Below are positions 22,227 through 34,889 of a stretch of DNA of 64,000 nt, one piece after another. Each line of letters opens with the position of its first letter. The stretch's first letter is position 1. The position numbers and the translations under genes were made by a program. The stretch is from Colias croceus (taxonomy: Eukaryota > Arthropoda > Insecta > Lepidoptera > Pieridae). Under the pieces are notes generated by a model. The model had not been told where the DNA came from. It saw nothing but the letters and a program-made list of their open reading frames with translations, and did no database searches. Location: NCBI RefSeq assembly GCF_905220415.1, contig NC_059546.1, positions 1,922,001 through 1,986,000 of the forward strand, given 5' to 3'.

Positions 22227-23957
22227 TAGTTATATAAAACAGGGTTTTTCATGAAGTTACATAATAACTAAACATGTCAATAAATCAATCATAACTACGC
22301 TGTAACCATTAATATTATTTTGACGTAAAGTTCGTGTAGTCACTTTGACTACAGTATCACAAAGATGCAATGAACCGCTTCGTTTGTAAACTGTTCGAAT
22401 TATCTAAAGTAAATTCACGAAGTGAAATGCATTGTTTCGACGTTAATTTAATTATTTTAGTCTACGTAAGTTCCTAGATGGTTAGGTGTTAGTGCAAGAG
22501 TGAGCAACGTATTGATTTCGAATTACTAAAAATTACTAAAACTAAAAATACTTACAGGTAGGTAATCGTTTAGTAACTATTAAATAATATATCAAAAACA
22601 ACTTTAGTTATTCCAAAATAAAGTTCAATTCGTGAGTTTTATTAATTGGAGTGAAAGTTCATAATATGAAATAAAAGTAAACTATATTGTTATTGGTTGT
22701 AAGTGAATTTGTTAGCTTATTTTAAAAAAAGCAACAATTGTTTGTTTTAAAGGTTTCATCGTTTTATTACAAAGGACATATAAAATATAATTAACTATAA
22801 GATAAAGGAAAATCCAGTTATTAATATTTTCATATTATTATTTACTATTCATCTACTACTTACATAATATTTTTATTTATATATTTTGCCTAATATAATG
22901 TTATCAAACCATTGATTGCAATATCACAAATACAATAATGAGTTAACACTTCATAAACGTTGTTATACATGGTGTAATCGTTAAGTGTGCACAGGCGATT
23001 ATTCCGTAACTATTACAGATATCAAAAAACTTTAAACTGATTTGGAAAGTATTAATTAACCTAATGAGTAAAATGATCATAATACATTTTTAAAAATAAA
23101 ACGAGAAATACGTACCTACTTAAAGATTCCACCCTGTATTGTGTGATTCATTTATATGACGTCACGATAAAAGTCCTAATAATTAATTAACTCTTATTCC
23201 CGCCAAAACAATAACGTTATCTCATAGCTGTCAAAAGTTTGTTAGCTACCAGATTGAAAAATCAAAATAACCTATGGGAATCATTACAGATCTGTGATAA
23301 CAGCTGTAATTAAAAAGCTTCGAGTGTTTCCTATAATCAACTGAATAACAACTCCATAATCAACTGATTGCAATTTTAATAACTTGAGTGTGTATGGTGT
23401 GCGAGCGAGAGGCACATTCGCCGTCTCGCTCCTCCCCTAAACCCTGAAGTCGGTGGTTGAAGATAGCCTTCTGTATAGAGCTACGAATGTTTAGAGCTGA
23501 TAGATTTTGTGGTAAAATGTTTCAGTTTTTATTAATCTAGGTTTTGATTGGCTATATTATAATGTTGAATTGATGACTAAATAATATATTATGTAATAGT
23601 TGTGTCAAATTGTAACCTATTATTATTTATTTCTTCACTAGCTAATTCAATTACAGATTTGTTTTAAAAACAATCGTAATTGATAGCTTCGAGAAAGCCA
23701 TACTCTATATCATGACCAAATTATAACTATTACAATGTTGGATATATCGTTAAGTACTATGTAATAATAAATTGATAAAAAAAATGGATGTTTAATATTT
23801 ATAAAGAGGAAGTGATAGGAATTGATATTGAACGAAAAGATTCAAAATAAGTTATCCATAGTTACTATCATCATAATCTGTATGCTTTAAACACCAGCAC
23901 TACAACATTACTTATTCAGTTTAAAATGTATCAATACCTATAAACGTATAATATATA
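22227..23957. other. AT-rich flank upstream of the CCHamide-2 promoter
   Basis: No gene seen. It holds a CRE at 23157 (listed separately) and a GC-richer patch with gcgagcgagaggcac at about 23401-23440, of unknown meaning. Confidence 0.4.
23157..23164. promoter_or_regulatory. CRE palindrome TGACGTCA
   Basis: Perfect cAMP-response element about 830 bp upstream of the proposed CCHamide-2 start site. CREB-type control would suit a neuroendocrine peptide gene, but a single 8-mer can occur by chance. Confidence 0.3.
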
Positions 23958-23958
23958 T

Positions 23959-24118
23959 TATATAAGTACATATTGTATCTACGTACGTTCGTCCCACGCT
24001 CTCCGCGCTCGCTAGATCTATGGGCGGGTTTTAAAAGTCCGCGCTCCGCCCGCCCTATCGTACTTTGCGTGGTAGCAGCGCTGCTAGTGGTTCCTGAACG
24101 AGCACCTGCACTTTTGGC
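23959..24118 (+). promoter_or_regulatory. CCHa2: TATA promoter and probable 5' UTR exon of CCHa2
   Basis: TATATAAG at 23959-23966 is followed about 30 bp later by a GC-rich block (about 23989-24118) that ends in a strong donor, ttggc|gtgagt at 24119. The surrounding DNA is AT-rich, so this looks like a first non-coding exon. The next plus-strand acceptor with a plausible start codon is tttttttgcag| at 34811, directly before the CCHamide-2 signal-peptide exon. A four-codon upstream frame (ATG 24020) lies in the exon and could lower translation. The link to CCHa2 rests on order and orientation; no transcript was available. Confidence 0.5.
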
Positions 24119-25084
24119 GTGAGTAGAAGTTTTATTTTTATTTTTTAAAATGTGTGCGGCCAGGAGTTTATAATGTTCTAAATTAAACAATTAACGATAG
24201 GTTTTAGTTTGGTTTTTATGCCGTATTTTTTTTATTTGAAAAAAAAAGAGTTAAAAAAAATGTTTGGAAATTATGGCATGAAAGCGAAAATTGACTTATT
24301 TTTTTTATAACGTAGTTTAAACTTTAAATAGTTTCGTAAATTTATGAGCATTAAATGTTATTGATTTCATAAAAAAAATATTTTTTATTTGTGATCAGTA
24401 ATAACTGTGAAATTGAAAATAGGATAGTTCACATATTCTTTAAAATTTTACGATACGAAGTGAATCAAGAACGTAAAACTAACTTAGTTACTTTGCGGCA
24501 TAAACTAAAGTCAGTATAAAGTGATGAAATAAATATCGTTCTACAAATAAAAAGACAATTATTATAAATCCTAATAAATATAATTAAGTGATAATAATAT
24601 ACTATAATAACAAATAAAGCAACAAGTAATTCTTACAAACTAGATCTAAAACTTTCAGCGTTTCTTCGCTCGAGGTATTCTTATTTACGAAAAATATTTT
24701 TTTACCTCGATATTAGGTTAATTTTGTATAATAAAACTCTAATATTAAAATATAACTCTTTCGTAAGTAATCATTGGCTATTGAATAAATGCATTGCAAC
24801 ATTAGGTGAAAGATTGTAGCCATACCTATTGTATTTTTAAATAAATAAAAAATATCAACCAAGTTCTCCACCTTCATATACTTATGGGTTTTTACTATAT
24901 TTATTTTCGTATTAATATGAGAAAAAGTACCCAGTATATTATAGTTTGTGAGTAACTTTCTTAACTTTAAAAATATAAGAAAAATTAACGTCATAAGTTG
25001 CTTCTTTTAAAGGTGAGCGATGTGCAAAAGTTGTGGCATAGATTTTCATAGAATTCTACGATATAAGTAAGTATTCCGTTTTAT

Positions 25085-25295
25085 TTAATACATGTATAAA
25101 ACAATAAGAAAGCATCACTACAAAGTCGCTTTTTGCCGTCTGTGTGTATCTATGTTTATATCTTTAAAATTACGCAACAGATTTTGATGGGGTTTTTTAA
25201 AATAGATACCTAGAGTGATTCTCGAGGAAGGTCAGTGTAAAATATAATTTGTTAAGTTTAATACCAAGTAGGCGAAGCCGCGGGCGCAAAGCTAG
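25085..25295 (+). mobile_element. Helitron-type element, third subfamily
   Basis: Ends taggcgaagccgcgggcgcaaagCTAG (25292-25295). The body (aaagtcgctttttg, acgcaacagattttgatggggt) is the reverse complement of the copy at 26625-26815. Confidence 0.65.
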
Positions 25296-26012
25296 TTAAG
25301 CATATACGGAAAAATAGAAGAAGTTATATGGCTTAATAAAGAAAACCTCTGAGGCTGTAGAATTTACCAATATGTCTCTTCAATTATTATTTTAATCTAT
25401 ATTTCACACAGCAGAATTAATAATACAAAAAGAAATAGAAAATGTTTAGTTGTGTTGATAACAATATCTCAATCAAAAGTAAGGCTAAAATAAAATTCAT
25501 TTTACTTATTCATTTTACTATATATTTATAACAGTCATTTTATAATTAAAGTTTACAATTAGTAATGAATAATAATTAGGTAATACATTTCCCGTTCGGC
25601 ATCTGTAATTCTCTGTTTACTTAAATATCTCTATTGACTTTAAATTTCATTTCGGCATATTCAAAATGTCCGTAATTAGGTACTTATGTCAGATTTGTAC
25701 ATAATAATATTGTTAATAATATATTATTCCCATTGAAAAAAAACGAACAACCTAAATTCACTTAAGATTCACTAGTAGTGTAAAGTTAATTCACTTTTAT
25801 AAATTTGATAAAGACAATTCTTTTTATCATTACAACTAAAAAACAATTCTGCGAAATTTCAAATCCATTTTAGGATCTTTTCAAAGATTTTTATCGCATT
25901 AAAACAATGCTTTTGAAATTTAAAAATATTTAAGGGTATCGGTATGAGTTATGAATTTTACAAAAAAAAAATATATATATATATTTAACACGATGAAAAC
26001 TAATGAGACTAT

Positions 26013-26073
26013 AAGTTTAACGTCTCATTAGTTATAGATTTTATAAATTTATAACTAATGAGACGTTAAACTT
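26013..26073. repeat. Perfect 24-bp inverted repeat, 13-nt loop
   Basis: Arms 26013-26036 and 26050-26073 (core TAACTAATGAGACGTTAA) are exact reverse complements. A further partial copy (aactaatgagactata) lies just before at 25998-26013. Confidence 0.75.
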
Positions 26074-26412
26074 AAAGTTTATTTTACTAATTGTCGTTAA
26101 TATAATATGCATTAAGTTTGTACAACAACATGTCCTCCGGTTTCAGGATTTATGATGCATGTCAGTTTCACGTTTTGTCAACCTTGCACGAATTCGCGTT
26201 AAAACCACAAACTAAAATAATAATATAAATAATAATAAAATCGTCTTTATTTGGTTCTCACAACATTAAAAGGTTACAAAAACTTAGTAATAGTACACAA
26301 TGTATAGTAGAAGATAACGTTGTGAGAAACTGGTGCCTGAAATAGACTACATAGAAGTCTGAGGTACAGGTCACCAGCCCCCCTCGCGGATGGGGGAAAA
26401 TATAGAAAGATT

Positions 26413-26624
26413 AGCTTTCCGCCCGCGGCTCCGCCCGCGTTTTCAAAGAAAAACCAGCATAGTTCCCGATCCCGTGGGATTTCCGGGATAAAACCTATCC
26501 TATGCGTTAATTCAAGTTACCTATATGTATCCTAAATTTAATTGTAATCGGTTCAGTAATATTTGCGTGAATCAAACATACACATACACATCCATCCTCA
26601 CAAATTTTCGCATTTATAATATTA
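26413..26624 (-). mobile_element. Lep1-type Helitron
   Basis: Minus-strand copy: gctttccgcccgcggctccgc...cctcacaaattttcgcatttataatatta. The terminal CTAG is changed to CTAA. Confidence 0.75.
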
Positions 26625-26815
26625 CTAGTTTACCCGCCCGCTTTGTCTAAAACCTAATAAAATTATATACCTACTAAAACTTTACTCTCGAATCACTCTA
26701 TCTATTAAAAAAATCGCATCAAAATCCGTTGCGTAGTTTTAAATATTTAAGCATACAAAGGGACATAGGGAAATAAGGACAGAGAAAGCGACTTTGTTTT
26801 ATACTATGTGTATGT
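26625..26815 (-). mobile_element. Helitron-type element, third subfamily
   Basis: Begins with CTAG (26625-26628) directly against the Lep1 copy before it and runs to agcgactttgttttatactatg. The matching copy in the other orientation is at 25085-25295. Confidence 0.6.
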
Positions 26816-28055
26816 AGTGATAAGTAGGATATGATAGGGTAGGATGTCAAAGGACTGTATTATCATTAAAACTGCAATACTAAATTCTTAAGAAATTAAA
26901 GACATGAACATAAGTTATATTATTTTTATTGGAAAGAAAAGAGTTCTATATTAAGCGTTAACTATGAAATGATTACAGTTGCTTTTTCTTATATATCTGG
27001 ATACATTCTAGAAGCTTTTAAATAAACGCACAATGTTTTAATAGTTTTACCGCAATAAATATTTAATAATACTTATCTATGTACTGCACTTACAATATTC
27101 CATTATCATAAAGCTTAAAGCGGTATAAAAATGGATTTGTATTGCTAATAGAGATTCATAAAGAGCCGTTTAACTATATGCTTTCATACGAATGAAATTG
27201 GATTGGTTTGTGCGCGTCGTATTTTAAATTTTTGTTTCGCAAATTCGTATAAAATACGGGAAAATTGTTCCAGAATATTCTTTTGCGTGTACCATTCACT
27301 TTATGAATGGGAAGATTTAGATATCGATGTTAATGTTGTGATAAAGTAACTTTGTAAAGAAAAAGGATCAAGTAATAGATAATTTAACATTCAACAAGTT
27401 TAAAATCTAAATAAAGTTATATCTACTTTCCTTTGAAATAAAGTGCATATTCATTTTAACGGAAGGTATGCGATCAATTTTGTAGCAATCGATGATATTA
27501 AAAGAGCCTAAACAGCAAAATTTTAGAGATTAAAATATTTTTAATTACACCAAATGCGACATTTTGAAAATTAGACGTATTCACGTGATTCGTTAATACT
27601 ATGTATGAACAATAGACATACACAAGAAGAATAGAGTTATTATTTCGTACGAAGTCGTGGATAATCCACAATTTCTGGAATCTGCTAGTTATGTAAAAAA
27701 AGATTCAGAGAAAGTTCAGCGGATCTGAAACTTGTCCTTAATTATGGTTTAGATTCACGTACTACGTGTGAATTTAAAATTCATAAACGAAATAATTGCT
27801 AATATATTCAAGGGTCTATATTGACTTTAAAGTATTCATATTATTGCATATTGTTCTCCGTAATTTCTACGAATATCGACGTTAATTTGCAATTGAGATC
27901 CGGACTTTAAACTTCATTTAAATTTATGAGTTTATATGGTAAATAATTATTGGAAATGTACACTGATTTAAAAAATTCCGAAGGTTGGTTTCGACATTAT
28001 AAATACCTATTAAGTGTGCTTTAATTTGTTAAGAATGATCTATACCTACCTGTTA

Positions 28056-28254
28056 CGGTGAATTTACATCAAACGAGCGAATGCTCATTCTAACCTATGT
28101 CAAATTATTTTGGCGTAAACAGGCGTAGAGCATTCTGTCGTTGTTGTGTGTTCGAAAAGATTCTATGCACTGAATACGAGTTTTCGTTTACACTAAAAGA
28201 TCACGAAAGAATGCTCTTACTCTAGCTCTATGTTCGTTTGATGTTAATGCACCG
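28056..28254. mobile_element. MITE with about 23-bp terminal inverted repeats
   Basis: Left end CGGTGAATTTACATCAAACG and right end (reverse complement) CGGTGCATTAACATCAAACG form imperfect terminal inverted repeats around about 200 bp without coding potential. GAGCGAATGCTC is a palindromic motif inside. A partial copy lies at 29358-29475. Confidence 0.65.
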
Positions 28255-29357
28255 CTAGAAGACTAAAGGGTGTTATTACAGGTATATCTAAAAATATCAT
28301 ATTGTTAAATTTAAGGAGAGTTGATTTACAAGTACTTACAGAGGGACACATTCTGTCTTCCTTTTCACGACAGGAATAATGTAACTAAAATTCCACTGCG
28401 ACACATTAAAATAATATTTTTTAATATGAATATATTAAAAAAATGGATGACTCCTTGTAGAGTAATGTTCCCATATAACTGGGTCCTTGCTTTTTTAATA
28501 TAAACGATAACCGAATGGTTTTGATAATATATCTAACTTTTTATGAGTTTTTAGAAGTACTGCTTATTTCTTGCACCATTGCCATTTTTTCGATTCTCAG
28601 AATATACAGCATTCATATATTTTATGCCCAAAATATCTCAAGTAGAACTCTTTACCAAACAGATAACCTACAAAGGGTTACATTGCTACGATTTCTCGGG
28701 ATTTATCCAGAGATAAAGATCAGTATCTATATTTCATTGCGTGAATTATACTTTCAAAATAGCAAAGGGAGTTCCCACGCGTCTCTCTGAATGTACGATT
28801 TTTATATCATTTATCTATAGAAGTAACCTTTAAACTTCAAGGCCGATAAATAACTGGGCACTCTTCAAAACATTCATTTCATATTTATGTTTAGTGAAGA
28901 CTATTTTTAAGGAAGGGTATTATTAGCTTACGTTGTGGTTGCTTCATACAATTTTCGTGGTTTCGATTCGACAATCATTCTAAAGTACTTAGGTGCCTAA
29001 GAGTATATAGTAGTATAAAATGATACGTATTAAAAATTACGTTATAAAGTTTTATATAATTTTGATCCTGTATTTTGTTAAAAAATGAATCAGCAAGAAC
29101 CAGAAGTATTTTGTTTTCAGTTAAAAATAATTTGAATTAACATATTTTAAAGGTTATCGTGTTGAAATTGTCAAAATATATTACGTAGGTATCTAATGGA
29201 TCTTGAGCACTTATATACTGCAAGAATCGCTAAGGGATACACAGCATTTGTTATCTGTAAGGTTATATTCCTCCCGGGAATGTCGCGACTGATGTGTCAA
29301 TTGCTATATTGTTCTTTACATTATTGTCCATATTATATGATATTTTGCACCGGTTCA

Positions 29358-29475
29358 TTTAATTCAAACGAGCGAATGCTCATTCTAACCCCACTATGTC
29401 AAATTATTTTAGTGTAAACAGGCGTAGAGCATTCTTTCGTTGTTCTTAGTACGTTTGAAAAGATTCTATGCAATG
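29358..29475. mobile_element. Truncated copy of the MITE at 28056
   Basis: caaacgagcgaatgctcattctaac and gtgtaaacaggcgtagagcattct match the left half of the 28056 element. The right terminal repeat is missing. Confidence 0.6.
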
Positions 29476-30346
29476 GTCTTATACTGAACAACACTGAGTT
29501 TATTATTGGCATGCATAAAAATCGTATTAATAGATTTGTAGGGTAGAAAACGCATTAAGATGAACGGTGAATTTGTAAAAAAAGATCATAGAAATTAAGA
29601 TTACCCAATTTACCTTGCTAGCTAAAATTATATACATTTTAAATATCACAGCTTATAAATAGGTATGTCTAAAGTTTTGGTTATTGAAGGGAAACGATTA
29701 TTTACTGTAGCTAAAGGTTACTATTGTTACTAAGTTATCCAATTTAGGAACGATTCGTAGATCTATTCGTATAGTGAAAATGAAATCGAAATTATTTTTT
29801 TTTATAAATACGAAAATTTCAATAATTGTTGTTTTTTTTATAATAAGTTAGTTCTAATAGATAAAATAAGTAATTATAAATACTTTATCCATGTTTTACT
29901 TAAAAAATTGTTAAATCAACACATAACTATATGAAATTATTTTAATGAATTGTAGAGACGTATAGATGAAGAATAATTGTATAGTAAAGGCAATGGAAAA
30001 CATTTTAACAAATTCCCAAACAGATGTATAAGTATCAACAAGGATTTTGAGATGCTTACATAAATTTGTTTTATTATGAAACCTCCAGAACTTTCACTTA
30101 CATTGTTTTAAAGAATAAATTGTAATACGTATTTATAGTCGAAGTTTGGAATTTTTCTTTATTTTGAAGTTAAAGGATTTATACTTTTTTCTGAATTGTT
30201 TATGGCGAATGTTACCTAAATTGTTAGTACTTTTTACTTTTTTTACTTACTGGTTAGAAATCTTATCGCAAATATATATTAATGTAAGGCACTGATTTCA
30301 GGTGTTTATTAATTTATAATATAGGTAGATTATTATTATGTACTAC

Positions 30347-30430
30347 TTTTGCACTGCGTCTCCTTGTCCACCAGGTTATCTGGAAGAGATCGCTGTCTGA
30401 GCGATAAGACCGCCTGTTGTGCTCTTTTAT
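30347..30430 (+). repeat. Lepidopteran interspersed repeat fragment
   Basis: gcgtctccttgtccaccagg followed by ctggaagagatcgctgtctg agcgataagaccgcctgttg. I recall this as a widely repeated lepidopteran sequence, probably from a LINE. The clade is not assigned. Confidence 0.45.
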
Positions 30431-30489
30431 TAACTAATGTATTGTGTATAAATTTATAAATATAAATTTATAAAGAATAGAAAAAATTC

Positions 30490-30545
30490 GATCACGAGGC
30501 GGGACTTGAACCCGCATCCTTCGCGCCATTCCAATGTATTGTGTT
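30490..30545 (-). repeat. tRNA-derived fragment (SINE head remnant)
   Basis: The minus strand reads GCGGGTTCAAGTCCCGCCTCG, a T-arm with a Pol III B box. No full cloverleaf can be drawn upstream, so it is a SINE or tRNA remnant. Confidence 0.4.
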
Positions 30546-31071
30546 AAGTTACTTGTACTTTTCTCTGTGGTGCACAAAAAAGTATTTTTGTTTGTTTGTT
30601 TATGTATCATTGTATAATCGGCATACCATAAATGTATCATACAGTAGGTGTATTAATAGATTATAGGTACTTATAAGTTCACTAAAAAAGTACGCCTGAT
30701 GTAAAAATTGAGAAAAGGGTAAATCACTTAAGACGACCTACAAGCGTGATTTGTAATAAAACGCGTGTAAAGTCGATTCAATGGCATTAAACATTATCTC
30801 TATACACATGAGTACATTATTTGTCACTTTACGACAAAAGCCTGGCTGCTTTACGATGTTTTAGTATTCATAATATCAACATAATATGGCCGTAGAGTTC
30901 ATGCTTTCGCGGCAAAATGAAGACTTGTGATAAAAATTTTATATCACGCTTTTAACTATTTGAATCAACTAAGCTTGTTTAGGTGTTCACTTACAGTACC
31001 TAATTAACCTGTGTACATATGAAAATTAAATACTGTATTAGAATGAAATGATAGATCATTTTATTATTCAA

Positions 31072-31276
31072 CTAGCTTCCACACGCGACTCCGTCCGCGC
31101 GGATACCGGTCTTCGCGTGGATGGTTTATTTCTCAATTTCGAGTAACTGACAATGACATCTTATAAAAAAAATCACATTTGGTATCGATCCAGTAACAGC
31201 CCTTGATATTTATTTTTTCAATATTTTCAATGTACAGAATTGACCCTTCTACAGATTTATTATATCTATGTATAGA
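31072..31276 (-). mobile_element. Helitron-type element, fourth subfamily, internally deleted
   Basis: CTAG at 31072, gcgactccgtccgcgcgga hairpin, and end tagaagggtc.../ tctatgtatagat. It is the same family as 36775-37249, 39424-39898 and 53328-53647 but lacks the middle with the CAGA microsatellite. Confidence 0.7.
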
Positions 31277-31726
31277 TGACAATAGTCTATTAAACCATAA
31301 TATAGTAGAACATGTTGTTATATTATTTAAACACAGAACATTATCGAAATACTAGAGCGATAACTTTTTCATTTTCTTCTAAAAATACGTACAAGAAATA
31401 CTTCTTTCTATTAGAAAAATACAGATAAAACAGCGTTTCCATTCAAAGACTTTAACCTGTAACTAGGAAGTCGTCAAAACAAATATACAGATTGATCGGG
31501 CGTATTTGGTGATCCATTTATATACCCACATGTTGACAGAGTGACTTCGTGCATGAATCTAATCAGATTGGGACCAGCAACAACTAAGTTAACTATTCGT
31601 ACCGGTCGCGGTGACCAGAATAACGTGACCCCTGCATCGTGTTGATTTTGGAAATCTATCTTTCCAATGCAGTTCACTGTGGAAATCAACTAGGAAGTTT
31701 AAGACTTGATTGGAGCATACTATAAA

Positions 31727-31955
31727 AAAAAAATGTGTGCGTGTACTAGTGTAGGTACACACGTAAGAAGTGAAACTTCTTTATGACCTTATTTTCCAAA
31801 AAAATAATTTACTATATGCAACTTTACAGAAATACGTCGAATCACGCGTGGTAGGGATAGGAAAAAGATGGCGCGTAACGGAAAAATATCACGCGTAAGA
31901 AAAAATGTTACACTAAATTTCCAACCCCGATAAAGAAGTTTCACTTCAATAATAA
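31727..31955 (-). repeat. MITE-like repeat A, copy 2
   Basis: Reverse complement of 21494-21712, including the shared outer stretches gtactagtgtaggtacacac and gaagtttcacttcaataat. The copies differ by scattered substitutions and short indels. Confidence 0.65.
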
Positions 31956-32754
31956 CTTATTCAATATGAAGCGAATTTCTTTAAAATAGGTCTATTATTT
32001 GGTAATACGTTCTTATCAAGTATTAAATTTCGTAGTAGGTACAAATCTTTGTGTCAAAAATATTTGTGACCATTCACTTGCTTCATTCTTCTTTGTTCTT
32101 GCTTTCTTTTCAAGTTTGTTGCTTCGTGTTTCTTTGTGTTATTGCTCAGTTTACTCTTATTAATTTCAATAGTTAGTGGGATTGATAAAGCCAGAGAGAG
32201 CTTAGTCTGGTGTAAGAGGTTTAATTACTTTTAGGCCTTAGCCCTAAAGGCGGGTTTAAAAATTTTCGTTCAGAAATTTAGAAACATACAAATTTAATTA
32301 GATAATTGCAAGTTTAACTTAAAATCCTTGATTTATTTTATTAATATAAATATTATATTTTACATTATTTTAAAGCAGCATGAATTCAACGAGAGTAGAG
32401 CGTCTCTACACCCAACATTAGAATTAACAATTTTTGGAGCGTTGCATTACTTACCTTCAAGGTTATCCTTTTAAAATTATTCCTCTCTCGGGATAACCTA
32501 AATCTAAATATGAAACTACACGGTTTCTCGCTTATTATAATTATTTACTTTGTTAACGTGGCTGTGCCTGTGCCACTCTCTTGGATTTATATTTATCTTA
32601 TACACTATGTAGTTGATTAAATCTGTTATTAGAATAACATGGGATAAACTGATTTGAGGACTTAACTTTTATGCAAATATCAATGAAGAAGAATGAAGAT
32701 TTCCAACTCATAGCTTTAAATTAATTCGTCTGTATGAATGTTATTTAATTACTC

Positions 32755-32825
32755 ATCATCATCATCACTATCAGCCTACATTTGTCCACTGCTGGACATA
32801 GGCCTCAGTCATGGCACGGCATTTA
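32755..32825 (-). repeat. LINE/SINE 3' tail with (CAT)n
   Basis: catcatcatcatcac then gtccactgctggacataggc. Its reverse complement matches the 3' tail type of the SINE at 36216 (cccagcagtggg... then gatgatgat), the tail a SINE shares with its LINE partner. Confidence 0.6.
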
Positions 32826-34819
32826 ATTGGCATTTAATTACTATATTGTAATAACTCAGCCCCCGGAATCACAGAAACAATAGAAATTCTATTGTGTCGT
32901 GATTCGATTGGGCCGCTCGGTGCTCAATGGGGAAATCTTAATAAGCGTTTCTGTTAATATATTATTCGTTATAAAACAGGGAAAAATATTCTGCAGCAAC
33001 ATTGTAGTAAAAATATATTATATATCAGTTATTAATTTATTATGTGATTGATAGTTTCAATTTGAAAAATTGATTGGCACACCCACTTTATTCTCACTTT
33101 GTAAATTTAAGACTGAATACCACGGATTTATAACGCACTGTATTATTTTTAAATTAATATTAAATATACATTTTAATAAATAAAAATGAAATGAATTTAA
33201 TATATTTTTTTATATTCTTGAACTTAACGATTTCAGTAAATCATCATTCTAATGTGTTCATTTATTACTATAAAAATAATTTGTATTCAACCATAAAATA
33301 TTAAAAATAGAATTTTCCCTCAACTGTTTGAACTAATATTTCGATTCATTAAAATAAAGTCCAAAGGTCATGTCCATGTCATGTCATTCCGTTGAACCAA
33401 AATCAGATATTATGTAACAGATACGTCATCAAAGGCCCGAACACGTGGAAGATACAATCGGATCTGCGGTCACAAACATGTGTTGCGAGATTTTGCACGT
33501 TTGTTTATTAATCCATTACGTATAAAGTGCATGATAGTTATTGAAATCGGATGGCATTCATTTTGATAATTGGTCTGTGAATTTGATAGGGATTTTTAAT
33601 AAATTGACAATGAAGTTTTCAATTCAAAAATGATTGTTCACAATGCTACAAGCTAAGGCTACAAGAGACTACCACAGATTCCAAGACTAAATACTTAGTT
33701 ACTACGAAAATTGATTTTTTTTTGAAGATTTAACGGCCAGGCAAAAATTGTCTAAAAAGTCCAAAATATGAAAAATACAAAATTAATACGTTCATCATTT
33801 TATGAAACGTTTTTAGTAAATACAAGTATTTCTTTCAAACAATTTATAGAGCGTTTCCATTAATTAATTTATTTTTGGTTTACCGTCCACAGGTTGACGT
33901 AAGTTAAAAGCTTAATTGAACTTTTAATACGGGATAATAGCATTAAGTTTTATGGACAATATGCCGAATTTTACACATTGTTACCGACTTTAAATTAAGA
34001 TAGGATTTTGCATGTGGTTATTGATAACTTTTTAGAAGGTGAATCGGATTTGATGATTTTATATTTGAAAGCTGATTATAATAGCTGATCATAATTTTTA
34101 GTTAAGTCGAAATTTGATGTGAAGTTTTTTGTAATTATTATTTTTTTTTGACTACAAACTATTGTGACGATGATCTGATTTTTATAAGATTGATGTTGCA
34201 TACGTACAAAATACTATATTTGTTTCAAACTTTTTTTTATCGGTTAGTACATTGTCAAATGCTAATATTAGTACCTACCTATGAAAACGATTATTATAGA
34301 AAATAAAATAAACGACATTTGATACATTTTTCTAAGATTTGAACAATAGATATTATAATTAATTTCCCTTTTGAAATGAACAAACCCTCGTAACTTTGAC
34401 CACGAATAATTATTGTTTTATGCGTAAGTCAGATTTCTTTAGTAGCCATTATTGATGAAACCTTTTTAGTTCAAAGTAATTTAACAAAGACATTGTGCGT
34501 TATTTTATTTGTAAAAAATATGTTATAGATTTTAAGTAATATAAATAGAATGTTAATATTTACTATGAGTACCTAACATATTTATAGACTATGCAAATAA
34601 TTCGTGATGACTTGATACTGGCCATTATACTTTTGTTGTACAGAGAAGAAAAAGTAGAGTAAACGTCATATTTTTCTTGTTTTGGCGGGAATAATTAAAA
34701 TCGCTGTTTATACAAAATAATTTAACGATGTCATTAAATAAAAAAAAATATTTATTTTTTTAATATAGTGTGGGTTAATAAACATTATTTTAAATTATAT
34801 ATTTTTTTGCAGAATTAAA

Positions 34820-34889
34820 ATGGCGCAGAACCTGTTGGCATTCTCTATCATCGCAGTGCTTGTAATTACAGTTGGAGTTAATGCAAAAC
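34820..34889 (+). CDS. CCHa2: CCHamide-2 precursor, signal-peptide exon
   Basis: First coding exon of the CCHamide-2 neuropeptide precursor. The acceptor tttttttgcag| (34811-34812) is followed by AATTAAA and ATG. The 23 codons encode MAQNLLAFSIIAVLVITVGV-NAK, a textbook signal peptide ending next to the Lys-Arg pair. Donor C|gtaagt at 34890 leaves one base (phase 1), which the exon at 58388 completes to Arg. The 23.5-kb intron that follows holds two retrotransposons and a 2.65-kb tandem duplication starting 36 bp behind the donor. The frame that continues past the donor to 35005 is intron read-through. Confidence 0.9.

Larger units (their letters stand above)
24119..34812 (+). other. CCHa2: Proposed CCHa2 intron 1
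   Basis: About 10.7 kb between the proposed 5' UTR exon and the signal-peptide exon. Apart from the Helitrons, MITEs and fragments listed separately, it is AT-rich with no coding exon that I can support. Stretches 27250-28050, 29480-30340 and 32830-34800 hold nothing recognisable. Confidence 0.4.

Noticed and set aside
23921..24190. 89-codon minus-strand frame
   Set aside because: Antisense to the GC-rich proposed 5' UTR exon of CCHa2; no motif.
28321..28790. Two neighbouring plus-strand frames rich in hydrophobic residues
   Set aside because: They look like membrane segments, but AT-rich DNA gives this by chance. No receptor motif, splice pattern or continuity was found.
30490..30545. Possible tRNA gene on the minus strand
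   Set aside because: Only a T-arm-like part can be drawn; acceptor and anticodon arms do not pair, so it is a remnant.
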